A DNA stretch of 64,000 nucleotides, taken from the NCBI RefSeq assembly GCF_963259705.1, contig NC_081844.1, forward strand, positions 20,383,715 to 20,447,714, in the 5' to 3' direction. Origin of the DNA: Myotis daubentonii (taxonomy: Eukaryota; Chordata; Mammalia; Chiroptera; Vespertilionidae). Numbering within the stretch: position 1 is the stretch's first letter; each line of letters begins with the position of its first letter. Below the pieces are notes generated by a model. It saw only the letters and a list, made by a program, of their open reading frames with translations, searched no databases and was not told the origin of the DNA. The position numbers and the translations under genes are program-made. Below are positions 24,704-38,011 of this stretch, one piece after another.

Positions 24704-27700
24704 TTCCTTCCTTCCTTCCTTCCTTCCTTCCTTCCTTCCTTCCTTCCTTCCTTCCTTCCTTCCTTCCTTCCTTCCTTCCTTCCTTTCTTTCTTAATATGT
24801 TTTATTGATTTTCTACAGAAAGGAAGGGAGAGGGATAGAAATTTAGAAACATCGATGAGAGAGAGACACCGATCAGCCGCCTCCTGCACGCCCCAAACTG
24901 GGGATGTGCCCACAGCCAAGGTACATGCCCCTGACCGGAATCGAACCCGGGACCCTTGAGTCCGCAGGCTGACGCTCCATCCACTGAGCCAAACCGGTTC
25001 TGGCTCTTTTCTTTTTTAAAAATATGTTTTTATTTATTTTTAGAGAGGGGGAAGGGAGAGGGAGAAGGGAGAAAGAGATAGAAACATCAATGAGAGAAAT
25101 ATCCATCCATTGGCTGCCTCCTGTATACCCCTTCCTGGGGATGGAGCCTGCAACCTGGGCATGTGCCCTGATCGGTAATCAAACCAGCGACCTCTTGGCG
25201 CCTGGGTCCGAAGCTCAACCACTGAGCAACACTGGCCAGGCTGTTATGTCTTCTCTAAAAAAGGGTGGTAAAATGTAAGTAATGTAAAATTACCACCTTA
25301 ACCATTTCTAATGGACAGTTCAGTGGCATTAAGTACTTGGCATTGTTGTGCAAACACCACCACCATCCATCGCCAGAACTTTTTTCTTTTCCCAGACTGA
25401 AACTCTGCCCCATTAAACACTAACTCCCTTCTTCCCCTCCCCAGCGCCTGGCACCCCCATCTACTTCCTGTCCCCATGAATCTGACGCCTCTAGGGACCT
25501 TGCGTACGTGGGATCACACTGTATTTGTCCGGGGGTGTCTAGCTCTTTCTCTCAGCACGTCAAGTCCATCCATGTTGTAGCATGTGTCAGAATTTCCTTC
25601 CCGTTTAAGTCCTTCTTTTCCTCTTGTTATTTTATCTTTGTTCTGACCCCGTGAGGCATCTCCACTTTACAGATGGGGAAACTGAGGCTGAGAGAGCCAT
25701 TGAGGAAAGTGCTCAAGTGACAAGAGCTAGGGAGCGAACCTGCCAGAGCCAGTTACTCTGCTTCTGTGCTAACATCTCCCCTACGTGGTCAAGGGCTTCT
25801 CCTTTTAAGAGGAAGATCTTGGTCCAGCTGGTGTGGCTCGCTGGTTGAGCATTGATCCATGAACCAAGAGGTCCCCGGTTCCATTCCTGATCAGGGCACA
25901 TGCCCGGCTTGCAGGCTCAGTCCCCAGTGAGGGGCGTGCAGGAGGCAGCTGATGGATGTCTCTCATCGATGTTTCTCTCTCTCTCTGTCCCTCTCTCTTC
26001 CTCTCTCTCTAACATCAATATCAACATATTTTTTAACGAAAGGAAGATCCTGGGAGGAAAAGCCGTAGGTCAGGGTGTGGGTTGTAAGCAACAGAAGCCC
26101 AGTGAATATTCAGGAAGCAGTAGAAAAGGAATTTTTATTTTTGCGAAACCTCACCAGAGGATATTTTTTCCATTTAGAGGCAGTGGAAGGGCGGAGGGAG
26201 GGAGAGAGGGAGAAAAAGAGAGACATTGATGTGAGAGAGACACATTAATTGGTTGCCTCCCTCACATGCCCCACATGCCCGGGGCGGGGATCAAACCTGC
26301 AACCCAGGTATGTGCCCTTGACTGGGAATTGAACCTGCAACTTTTCGGTGCCTGGGCCGACACGCTAACCACTGAGCACACCAGCCAGGGCAAAAGAAAA
26401 GGAATTTATTGGCTCATGTAACAAGTGGGTGGGACCGAGTTTCCTCTGCTGCTCCCCGGTATCGGTCCCTCCTCCCCGAGTTGTGAGCTGCACTGGGTGC
26501 CCCGGGGGCTGGATGCTCCCAGGACTGAGTCATAGGGTCAAAAGAGGCTCCTTCCCGTCACAAGCACCTCAGGATGCCCCCTAGTTGGTCCGGGAGCCAC
26601 TGGCACACCCCTGGAATGGGATGGGATTCGCTGTACTCAAGGCATGTGGACCCCTGAGAGAAACGGGGTGCCGGTCCCCCAGAGATAGGAAATGGATGTG
26701 GCCGGCAAATCCCCAGAGAGCTGCCAGTGCCCAGCACAGGGTGGCGTGGGCTCTAACAGTGTAAGCGTGCAGTGGCGGCCGTCATCCCTCTGATGCCCCG
26801 CCCGGGGGTGGGATCACCTGCTTCCCTCCTCTCTGCTCTCTCCCTTCAGCGCTGCCCAAGTTTGAGCTCCTTATTGACCCGCCCCGCTACATCCGGGATG
26901 TGGACGCCTGCGAGACTGGCACCGTGCAGGCCAGGTGAGAAGGAGGGTCCCCCCACAGGCATGCCCTCCTCCTGTGGGACGCCCCTCCCCAGTGGGCCTG
27001 CTCCTCCCCTTTGGAACATACCTCTCCCCTAAGAGGCACCCTTCCCCAAACTGGACCCCTCCCCCTTGGGTGTAGCCCTCCCCAAGTGTGTCTCTTCCCC
27101 CAAAGGCTTCTGCTCCCCCTCCCCATCGGCAGCCCCACAGCTGTGGGCTGACCCGAGAGGGATTTCTAGCGGGGCTGCCCCCTTAGTGGCCAGGCCTTTG
27201 ACCCAGGACGAAGTGCGGGACTGACCAGTATCATCAAGAGACATGTCCCTTTCTGGGGCTCCTTTGAGGCCCCTAGTCCCGCCCCAGCCCTGCTGCCTGC
27301 TAGAGGTGGTGGCCTGGCTCAGGCTGCTCTCTGGCCCATGTGTGTGTTAAAATCCAAGGATGTGCTGGACACACACACGTTTTCCAGTTTAGAAAATACG
27401 GTTGAAGTGCCTGGCATTATTTTTTTTCACTACAGTCTCCCATTTTGCTCCGTGCCCTGGTAAGCAGGTGTCCCCTCTGCATCGGGCATGCCATACATGC
27501 ATTTAAATTCCACCAACATCCCTGAGGTGGTAGTTTTATTCCCAATCTCAGGATGGGGAAGCGGGAGCTCAGAGAAGTCAAGCCCCTAGTTCGCAGCTGA
27601 GCTCGTAAGGGCACTTAGAACCAGGCCTCTTCGTGCTCCAGTGGTGTCACCAACCCCAGGGCTTGTCTCACACACCCTGGCCCAGGGTTCCTCTCTGACT

Positions 27701-30700
27701 CTCGGTCTCTTTTTCTGTCCAACATGAGGCCTGGTACCGAGCACTGCGGGGCCCTGAGGTTGTCTGTCCTGACTCAGGGCGGCAGGAAGGGCTGGAAGGT
27801 TGGGCTGCAGGGTGGGGAAGCATCCGGTGTGAAGGACAGGCTCTTGGCACACATCCTTGAGCACTGCCCACTAATAGCCACTAGGTCGCCTTGGACACCT
27901 CCCCCCTCGTCCAGCTGCTGAGCCAGTGACCACCTGCTGCTTGTGACATCAGCTACCCTTGTCCCTTTGTTCCAGGTATACCTTTGGGAAGCCCGTCTCC
28001 GGAACCTTAACAATCAACATGACCGTGAATGGCGTGGGGTACTACAGCCAGGAGATGGGGTGCCCCGTCCTCAGGACCATGAAGGTGAGGAGCAGCACCT
28101 CATGCTGTCCGCCCAGTGGGTCCCTTCCCACAGCGTCTGCCCTCGGCTTCCGCTCTATTGTCATCCATTTTATTTGAATTCCTAAAACAGTATTCAGTGG
28201 GGATTTCCCCAAAGATAAAATTCTTGTGGGCTGAACATGGAGACTTTAGAACATTCTTAAAAAGGAAGAAAATAACCATAACTTGTTCTCCAACAGTCTG
28301 ACACAACCGTTATTGATATTTTGATGTGTTTCTTCCCGGGATATTGTATGTAAGTTAAAAAAAAACAAAAACAGTTTTATTGAGGTATGATTCATGTACC
28401 ACACAATTCAAATACCCACATAGAGTGTATGGTTCAGCGGTTTTTAGTATAATCACAGAGTTATGCACCCATCACCACTGTCTAGTTTTAGAATAGTTCC
28501 ACCAAGCCTCCCAAATTTCTTTTTCTTTTTTAAATATATTTTTTGATTTCAGAGAGAAAGGGAGAGGGAGAAAGAGATAGAAACATCAATGATGAGAGAG
28601 AATCATTGATCGGCTGCCTCCTGCACATCCCCCACTGGGGATCAAGCCCGCAACCCAGGCATGTGCCCCCGACTGGAATCGAACCTAGGACCCTGCAGTC
28701 TGCAGGCCGATGCTCTATCCACTGAGCCAAACCAGCTAGGGCCTCCCAAATGTCCTTTTACAGTGAATTCCTGTCCCTCTCCAGCCCCTGGCAACCACGA
28801 CTCCACTTCCTGTGCCTGTGGATTTGCCTGTTTTGGACATTTCATATAAATGGGGTGATAGACTCTGTGGCCTTTTGTGTCTGCATTCTCTCATTCGCAT
28901 CGCTTTCTCAGCGGTCACCCATGCTGCAGCGTGTGGGTGCTTCGCTCCTGTTTAACGGCTGGGTGATGTTCCACAGTACGGACGGGCCACAGTGCATTGA
29001 CCCACTCATTCGCTGATGGACTTTGGGTTGTTTCCATTTTTTGGTGACCGTGGCCAGTGCTGCTCTGGGCATTCATGTACAAGGTTTTGTGTGGGGGATG
29101 TTTCATTTCTCTTGGGTGTGGCATTCCTGGGTCGAGTGGTTGTGGAATTAAATGAAAGCCACCTAAATAAGGACAAAGTCTGCTGTGGCAAGGGAATCGG
29201 CCATCAGTGGCGTTTGGCTGAGACTCAGTGGCAGGGGGAGATGTGGGAAAGCTTTACAGTGGAAAAGAGAAGGGGGCGTCAGGTGTGCCCCAGTAGAGGC
29301 TGGTGGCCCAGAGAAGCTGAGGGCAGCTACTGAAAAGTGGGCATCCAATACGATGGGTTAGGGATAGATGCTGTGGGTTTGTACAGGAGACCAGCGAAGG
29401 ACCGTGTAATTCTGGGAGGGGGCGCAGGGGGGTCTTAACCCACTAGAGGCCGGTAGCACCCTCATCGCCGTTATGACAACTAGAAACGTCTCCAGACACG
29501 GCCAGTGTCCTCTGGGGTGGGGTGGGGCGCAGAATCCTCCCCAACCCCTAACCCAAGCTGAGAAATGCTCACCCAGAGCTATTCTAAGTGCGAAGATCCA
29601 GGACCCGTTTGGGAGTCTCTAGTCCAGTGATGGCGAACCTATGCCACGCATGTCAGAGGTGACACGTGAACTCATTTTTTTGGTTGATTTTTCTTTGTTG
29701 AATGGCATTTAAATATATAAAATAAATATCAAAAATATACATCTTTGTGTTACTATGGTTGCAAATATCAAAACATTTCTATATGTGACACGGCACCAGA
29801 GTTAAGTTAGGGTTTTTCAAAATGCTGACACGCCGAGCTCAAAAGGTTCGCCATCACTGCCCTACACGATCTGGCCGGGGTCTGTTTGTCTGTTCCCTCT
29901 CTCAACGGTGACTCTGTGTTTCGCCATTTGAGAAATTCCAGACTGTTCTTCCACAGTGGCTGCAAGATTTCCCATTCCTGGGTACGTCAAGTTTTATAAT
30001 CTGGTGTTTATTGTCCTGTATGTTTGTGAGTGTGTCCCTCCACACACATCCTGGAGAGCCTGTGCCTTCGTGGGGTCCCCCACCCTGAACCCTGTCGGCA
30101 CCGGCCACAACTGCACTATGATCATGGTCCCCACCCCCACCCAAAGCTTCTCTCTGTCCCCTTTGTTCTCCCTGGAGGCTGCTGGCTGGTGGCCTCCTTA
30201 ATTCTCTCATTACTGAGTAATTAACTCCACAGATGTTTCTGAATGTGCATCGGCCAGGCCCTGGTGGTTCCTAAGACGAGGGTTGACTGGGGGCAGTCCT
30301 GTGCTCCGGGAGCAGGAGGGGAGTGAGTGCACCAGAGTGGGGCTGGCCAGGTTCGGATCCCTGCCCTGCCGTCCGGCTGGAGGGCCACTGCCTCACCTTC
30401 TGCCCAGCAGAGCGGACAGGGACAGCTGCATACCCAGCAGGGGTCCATCCCCACGCAGTGCCCACAGCATAGACTGCGTGTGTCGCCGAGGGTCCCCTGG
30501 CCCTACAGGTGGCCGGAGTGCCCTATACCTGAGATGTGTGCTTGCAAGTCCTCCCTCGAAGCCACTCCAGCCCCAAGCGAGCACAGCCTGCCCGTCTCCT
30601 GCCTCCAGATTCACGGCTCCCAGGACTTTCACATCTGCGTGAGGGACATGATCCCGACTGACATCCCTGAGCACTTCCGGGGCACAGTCAGCATCTGGGC

Positions 30701-33464
30701 CGCGGTGACCACCACGGATGGGAGCCAGCAGGTGGCCTTTGACGATTCCACCCCCGTCCAGAAGCAGCTGGTGGACATCCGCTACTCCAAGGCCACCAGG
30801 AAGCAGTTCAAGCCGGGTCTGTCCTACGTGGGGATGGTAAGCGCTGGGGCCAGCAGGGGCCGTCCGAGGTCACAGGCCCTGCCCTGCCTCCACCTCCACT
30901 CCTGCCTGAGAGCCACCGAAAAACCAATTGCAGCTGGGGCAGCAAAGCCAGCAGGGCCTGATGTCACCTGGCCTGTCCCTGACCCGTCCCTGACCCCTTT
31001 CTCTACCCACCACCCGTACCCCTGTGCCCTCTTGCCTTCCGGAGTCACCCACAGGATCGTGGTGGTCTGTCCTCACACTGTGTCCCTTCTTGCTCCGCGT
31101 TGGGACCGCCCTTCTCTCTTGGTGTCAGGATCTCTGCCTCCATGTCCCACGCATGGAGACACGGCTCCTGTGCCCCTTGATTGCCGGGTCCCGGCTGGAG
31201 GAGAAGCTGAAGTACCACATGCATGGCCAGAACATGCATGCAGAAGGGGCTGGGGTGTCCATTCAGGAAAAGGGGAACATTTCACGTGCAGCTGGGAGAT
31301 TGCTCCCCGTCTGGGTTAGGGAACAGAGCTGTTCATGGGGATCACACAGTCCGAAGCCCCTGTGACCCCAGCAGCAAATCCCTGCCCAGCCGAAGGGCTG
31401 CTCCGGGCTGCTCCGGGCCCCGGCCATGCTTCTGTCACAACATGCATGTCTCCTGAGCCCCTCATTCTCGTCGCATGTTCTACCCTCCTGCACGAGTGAA
31501 GTCGGGGAGTCACGAGGAACGGTGCCAGCAGTGCCCGCCCTGTGGGTATCTGACGTGGCATGAGGCCAACGGCTGGCATGGGCTGACTGCATCTTGTGTC
31601 TGCTTTGCCAAGGCCAAGGCCGTGAGGTTTTTTCCCTGTTTGCTTCTGAGCGTTTTGTCGTTTTAGCTCTTACATTTCGGTCTGGGATCCACTTTGAGTT
31701 ACCTTGTATGTAGGATGGGAGGGAGGGGTCCCACTTTATTCTTTTGCACGTGGGGAGCCAGTGGTCCCAGCACCGTTTGTTGAAGAAACGCTACCTCTCC
31801 TCACTGAATGGTCTTGGCACCCTTGTCGAAGATCCTTTGGTCGTAGTAGATATGTGGGTTCATTTCTAGACGCTTAGCTCTGTCCCCCTTGGTCTCCATG
31901 TCTATCCTCATGCCAATACCACCACTCGCTGGATTAGTATAGCTTTGTAGTGACTTGATTGCAGTGTGTGAGTTCTCCTTTGTTCTTTTTAAAAAAATAT
32001 ATATTTTATTGATTTTTTTACAGAGAGGAAGGGAGAGGGATAGAGAGTTAGAAACATCGATGAGAGAGAAACATCAATCAGCTGCCTCCTGCACACCCCA
32101 TACTGGGGATGTGCCCGCAATGAAGGTACATGCCCAGGAATCGAACCTGGGACCCTTCAGTCCACAGGCCAACGCTCTATCCACTGAGCCAAACCAGTTA
32201 GGACTCTCCTTTGTTCTTTATCAGGGTTGCTTTGGCTACTTGGAGCCTCCTGCAATTCCTTGTGAATTTTAAAATCAGCTTGTCTATTTCTGCAGAGAAG
32301 CTGGCTGGGGTTCCCATGGGAATCGGGCCAAGTCTAGATCATTTTGGGGAGTGTTGCCACCCTGACACATGAACCACGTTGACTCTTTGGTGACCCCTTC
32401 CAGGTGGAGCTGACCTACCCAGATGGCAGCCCGGCCGAGGGGGTGACGGTCCAGATCAGGGCGGAGCTGACCCCAAAGGACAACATCTACACCACGGAAT
32501 CCGTATCCCGGGGAGGGCTGGTGGTGTTTGAAATCCCCTCCATCCCCACATCCGCCCAGCATGTGTGGCTGGAGGTGGGTGAGTCCCCGGACCCTAGTCA
32601 TTCAGCCAGCAGGCATGGACTCAGTGGGCCTGGCATGCCCCCTCCCCCGACGGAGTTCAGTCTGATGGGGGAACCCAGCGTGGGAACAGATAACTCGGCT
32701 GTCCCGGGGCGAGGCGGGAGGCTGCTTCTGGGAGGCGGAACAATATATGCAGAAGCCCAGAGGACCACCATAGTGCAATTGGGTCCTGCAAGTACCCAGC
32801 CAGGCTGAGCCATTTCAGAAAGATATGGAGGAGGGAGCCAACGGGGTTAACCCCCACCTCCCAGGGGTGCTTGGGGCTTACCCAGAAGGTAGTGTCAGGG
32901 GACAGAGTGATTTGAATTTTAACCCCCAGCAGCTGTTCCAGTGCCCATAGTGGGAGGTGGCGGGGGCACCCCAGGTGGGCACATGAGAGATGATGATGAG
33001 AGGGCACCAAGTTTGGAGCTATTGAGGTAGAATCAGTAGGACTTGGTGTCCGATGGGTAGGGGAGGGAAGAGCAGGAGAGATGGAAGAGGGGGTCCCGGC
33101 TCTGTGACGACCCCATGACACTGGGATGGTGAGGACAGGGGGTTGCTGAGAATAAATATGTAGGTGGGAGCTGAAGACACTTGTGTCCCCTGAGGCCAAC
33201 ACATCCTTAAAGATTTTAAAGCACCAAAGACACAAGCCTGGGGGTCCCCAGGTCACTCATACTTTTTACCAACTGGCTGTTCCTGTTGCCCCACTATCTT
33301 ACAAACTACAAGCTTGTTTGTTTGTTTATTTATTTGTTAATCCTCACCTGAGGATATTTTTTTCCATTGGTTTTTAGACAGAGTTTAAGGGAGAAAAGGA
33401 GGAGGAGAAAGAGGAGGAAGAGAAGGGAGAGGAGGAGGAGGAGGAGGAGGAGGAGGAGGAGGAG

Positions 33465-33524
<60 letters not shown>

Positions 33525-33982
33525 GAAAGACACATCAATTGGTTGCTTCCTGCATGCACCCTGACCAGGGCTAGGGATTGAACCTGCAACCCAGGTACAT
33601 ATCCCTGACCAGGAATCGAACTCATGACTCTTGGTGCAGTGGCCAACGCTCTAACCACTGAGAAATACCGTCCAGGGCTGCTTTTTATTTTTAATAATTG
33701 AAAGACATTCCTTTATTTCCATTAGTCCTTTAGCAAGTAAGTAGCTGCAAAGCCCCCAAATGACTCAAATATCAGAATTAGCCAAATAATTTTCTCTCAT
33801 AGCTACTAGAATATATTTCACCATGGCCGGTATGCTCAGTGGTGAAAGCATTGGCCCACACACTGAAGGGTCACTGCTTTGATTCCTGATCAGGGGCATG
33901 TACCTTGGTTGCAGATTTGATCCCCGGCCTGGGTCAAGGCGCATATAGGAGGCAACCAATAGATGTGTCTCTCTCACATCAA

Positions 33983-34041
<59 letters not shown>

Positions 34042-37000
34042 CTCTTCCTCCTTCCCTCCCTCCCACTTTCTCTAAAAATCAATGGAAAAACTATCCTCAG
34101 CTTAGGACTAATAAAAAAATTAGCTTTTTCCAAAAATGTTACCTTACTGGAAAGATACTCTATTCTATTACCAAATACTGCTTAGGAAAAAGTCTTTAAT
34201 TTTTTTTTTTAAGCAGAACCAATTTTAAACACTATCTAATTATTTTTATTGCAATATAATGGACATATAACAATATATTAGTTTCTGATGTATAACAGTG
34301 ATTCAATATACATACACGTTATGAAATGACCACTACAGTAAGTCTAGCTAACATCCATCATCACACACACCTTCATATTTTTTCTTGTGAGAACTTGTAA
34401 GATCTACTCTCTCAGCAACTTTTAAATATACAATACACAATTGTTAACTATAGTCACCATGCTGCACATTGCATCCCCAGGACTTACTTAGTTTGTACTG
34501 GAAGTTCGTACCTTTGGCCATTACAGTTTTATTATAGTAGCACTAGAGGCCTGATGCACAAAATTCGTGCAAGAGTAGGCCTTCCTTCCCCCGCCTCCTG
34601 CCGGCACCGACTTCNNNNNNNNNNNNNNNNNNNNNNNNNNNNNNNNNNNNNNNNNNNNNNNNNNNNNNNNNNNNNNNNNNNNNNNNNNNNNNNNNNNNNN
34701 NNNNNNNNNNNNNNNNNNNNNNNNNNNNNNNNNNNNNNNNNNNNNNNNNNNNNNNNNNNNNNNNNNNNNNNNNNNNNNNNNNNNNNNNNNNNNNNNNNNN
34801 NNNNNNNNNNNNNNGAGTCGTCTCGTTAGCACATGTTATCAGGGCCCTCCATGCACCACGAGCTCACAGCACGCGGGACGTTCCAGGGGGCTGGGGGCCA
34901 CCTCCCAGGAGCGGGACCGAAGCTGCCGACGTCTTTATTCTTTATCACACATGGGTATTTTCATTTTTATCAAATTGATTGGAGTGACATTGATCAACAT
35001 GAACATATAGGGTCTGTGTTACAAGATCTGTATATTGCACCACACATAGGTCTTAAACTGCCCCCTCTGAGGTCGCCCTTGTGTTAGCCACATTCTTTTA
35101 GCATCCAGTAAAGGTGCCAGCCCTCGAGGAGCAATAGTGGTGTAGCCACCGGGACCTGGGTCAGGCAGGAGAAGGGCCGTGAGCTGCAGGCGGGGGCGGG
35201 TCCAGAGCCCCTGGGATGCTGTCCGCACGACGGGCCCTCCCCTCACTGCCCTGTCCCTGGTGCTCACTTGCCATGCAGCTGATTCCCTTTAGAAGCCACC
35301 TGGCTGCTGGCGAGCCTGGGAGGGGCGGCGTTTCCTACTAGGTGGTGGAACTGTCACCCAGTGGCCAAGTGGCAACCTGTCCCGCCTTAGCCAACCCCCA
35401 ACACCCTGTGGCCAGTCTTGGACACGTGTTTCCCACAGAGCTCTAAACGCCATTGACTGAGAATCGGGGAGGGGTTCCCAAAGGGAAATTGGAGCCTGAG
35501 GGGGTCTTGCTACACGGCTGGACAGGCACACGCATCCCCAAGATTCCCTTCCTACTCCAGGCACCCAGGCCTTGACCAAGCACCCTCTCCTCCTCAGGCC
35601 AAGGTGACGGCACTCAATGGAAAGCCTGTGGGGACCCAGTACCTGCCCAGCTACCTGTCTCTCAGCAGCTGGTACTCCCCAAGCCAGTGCTACCTGCAGC
35701 TGCAGCCGCCCGCCCGCCCCCTGCAGGTAAGGCTTCCTGCACACACCCCCGCAGGGCCAGTGCTGATGCTGGTGTTGGAGCCCCCATCCCTCCAGCCATG
35801 GGGTTTTCCTGGATCGCATGCCTATGTGCCATGAGAAGGGCCAGCCCACTGCCAGCACTGGCACCTGCTCACTTAGGGAGGTGCCCCAAGACTCCCTCTC
35901 TCCTGACAGCAACTGCAGAGTTTGGGGGGTCCCCAGACTATCCTCAGGTTTTTCAATTTCAAGGCTCACTCCCAGCTGTTATGCTCACAGTTATGGTTTA
36001 TTACAGTGAAAGATACGGATTAAAACCAGCCCAGCCCTAACCGGTTTGGCTCAGTGGATAGAGCGTCAGCCTGAGGACTGAAGGGTCCCTGGTTTGATTC
36101 TGGTCAAGGGCACGTACCTTGGTTGCGGGCACATCCTCAGTTAGGGGGTGTGCAGGAGGCAGCTGATCGATGTTTCTAACTCTATCTCCCTTCCTTTCTA
36201 TAAAAAATCAATAAAATATATTGTAAAAAATCAGCCCAGAAAGAGGCAGGGTCCAGGGACATCCTGAAGGTGAGCTTCCATCGTCCTCTCCCCACAGAGT
36301 CACAGACTGTGTTATGTTCCCAGAAAAATGTATGACCACATGCCTGGTGTCCTGCCCACCGGGACGCTCATCTGAGCCTCAGCATCCAGGGTTTTTATGG
36401 GGGGTCAGTTTCATAGACACAGCCGGCCACTGCATGGCTGGCCTCAGTCCCAGCCCCTCCAGAGGTGACGCTGGTGTGGCCCAAGACCGTAGGTCAACAA
36501 AGACACTATTCGGCAGGACACCTCAGGGGCTTGGAGATCCCCTGTCAGGAGCTGAGGGCAAAGGCCAGCCCTCTCTTTGGACCGAGTTAAATCTTTACTA
36601 CCCGACGCCTCATGGAGAGCTCCCAGGATGGCGTTTCGGTGCACCAGAGCCCCGTTTGTAGGGCAGCAGTGAGGCTGCCAGGCGGACATGGCCACAGCCA
36701 GGACCGGACACGGGTGACCCGCCCTGAGGCCAGCACCCCTCCCTTAGCCTTCCCAGCCCCCCTGTCGCCCCAGGGTGGCCGTCTCCCAGGGTGGGCCGTG
36801 GCGTTGGTGCCAGGCTGTGGGTACCAGCAGGGCCAGCCACGCCGTCTGTTTCCCGCAGGTCGGGGAAGAAGCCCGTTTTTCCGTGACGTCCACGTGTGCC
36901 TGCAATCTCACCCTGCACTATGAGGTGGCCGCACGGGGCAACATCGTGCTCTCCGGCCAGCAGCCTGCCCACGTCACCCAGCAGAGAAGTAGGCGGGCAG

Positions 37001-37970
37001 CCCTGGAGAAGCCGGTTCGCTTAACACACCTTTCGGAGACAGGTGAGCTGGCTGCAGCCTGGAGGTCCCGTTCCTCCTTCTCGGCCGTGGAGACGGGGAC
37101 AGGTGCCCCGGAGAGAAGGGGTAACCAGACACCACCAAGAGGCGAGCCTGCCTCAGGGCGCAGGGCATGTGTCCCTAGTGAGATGGGGCTGGGGCCAGGA
37201 TGGCAGGGTGGCCAGCTGCTCCAGGTGGAGAGGTCCTTACTGTGTGTCCGCAGGGGATGGGGCAGGTGGCAGTAGGCGGGGCCCTGCATTGGCCCACACT
37301 CTGCTATGGTGCCTCCTGCCAGCCCCCTTCAGCCTTTGCCCAGGCTGTTGCTGCACCTGGGAGTCCTGTTTTTTTCTTCTCCTTGACTCCATGTGCTCCT
37401 CACGAGACCCACCTCTGTCTCAGGGTCTTCCTCCTTTTCACAGCCTTTTGCCTAAAGCAGGATCTCCAAAGTGGGGACTATGGGAGCTCGAGGGCAAGTC
37501 ATACTCGTGGTGGGATGTCCTGGGCACTGTAGGGTCTGAAACAACATCCCTGGTCTCCCCCCACCAGATGTCAGTAACAGCCATCCACACGCAGTGACAA
37601 CCTAACAATCCCGGACATCACCCATGTCCCTAGGGAGAAAAGTCACCTTGGGTGAGAATCCCTGAGATAGGTGGATAGATTTATAGATGGATGGATAGAT
37701 AGATAGACAGATAGATAGACAGATAGACAGATGATGGAGGAATGGATGGGTGAATAGAAGGACAGACAGATGGATGTATGGAAAGAAGGAAGGGAAGAGA
37801 AAAGCTTGATGGATGGATGGATGGGTAGATACCCAAACAGCCAGCTAGACAAACTGACTGACTCATGGATAGGTTGATTCATAGGTAGATACATAGATTC
37901 ATAGATAGATAAACTTATAGATAGATAGGCAGATAGAGAAATTGATTTATGGATTGGTAGATAAATAGAT

Positions 37971-38011
<41 letters not shown>

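Noticed and set aside
30327..31319. 330-codon open frame on the plus strand
   Set aside because: It is exon 11 extended by chance into both introns. Clean splice sites bound the conserved part at 30609-30836.
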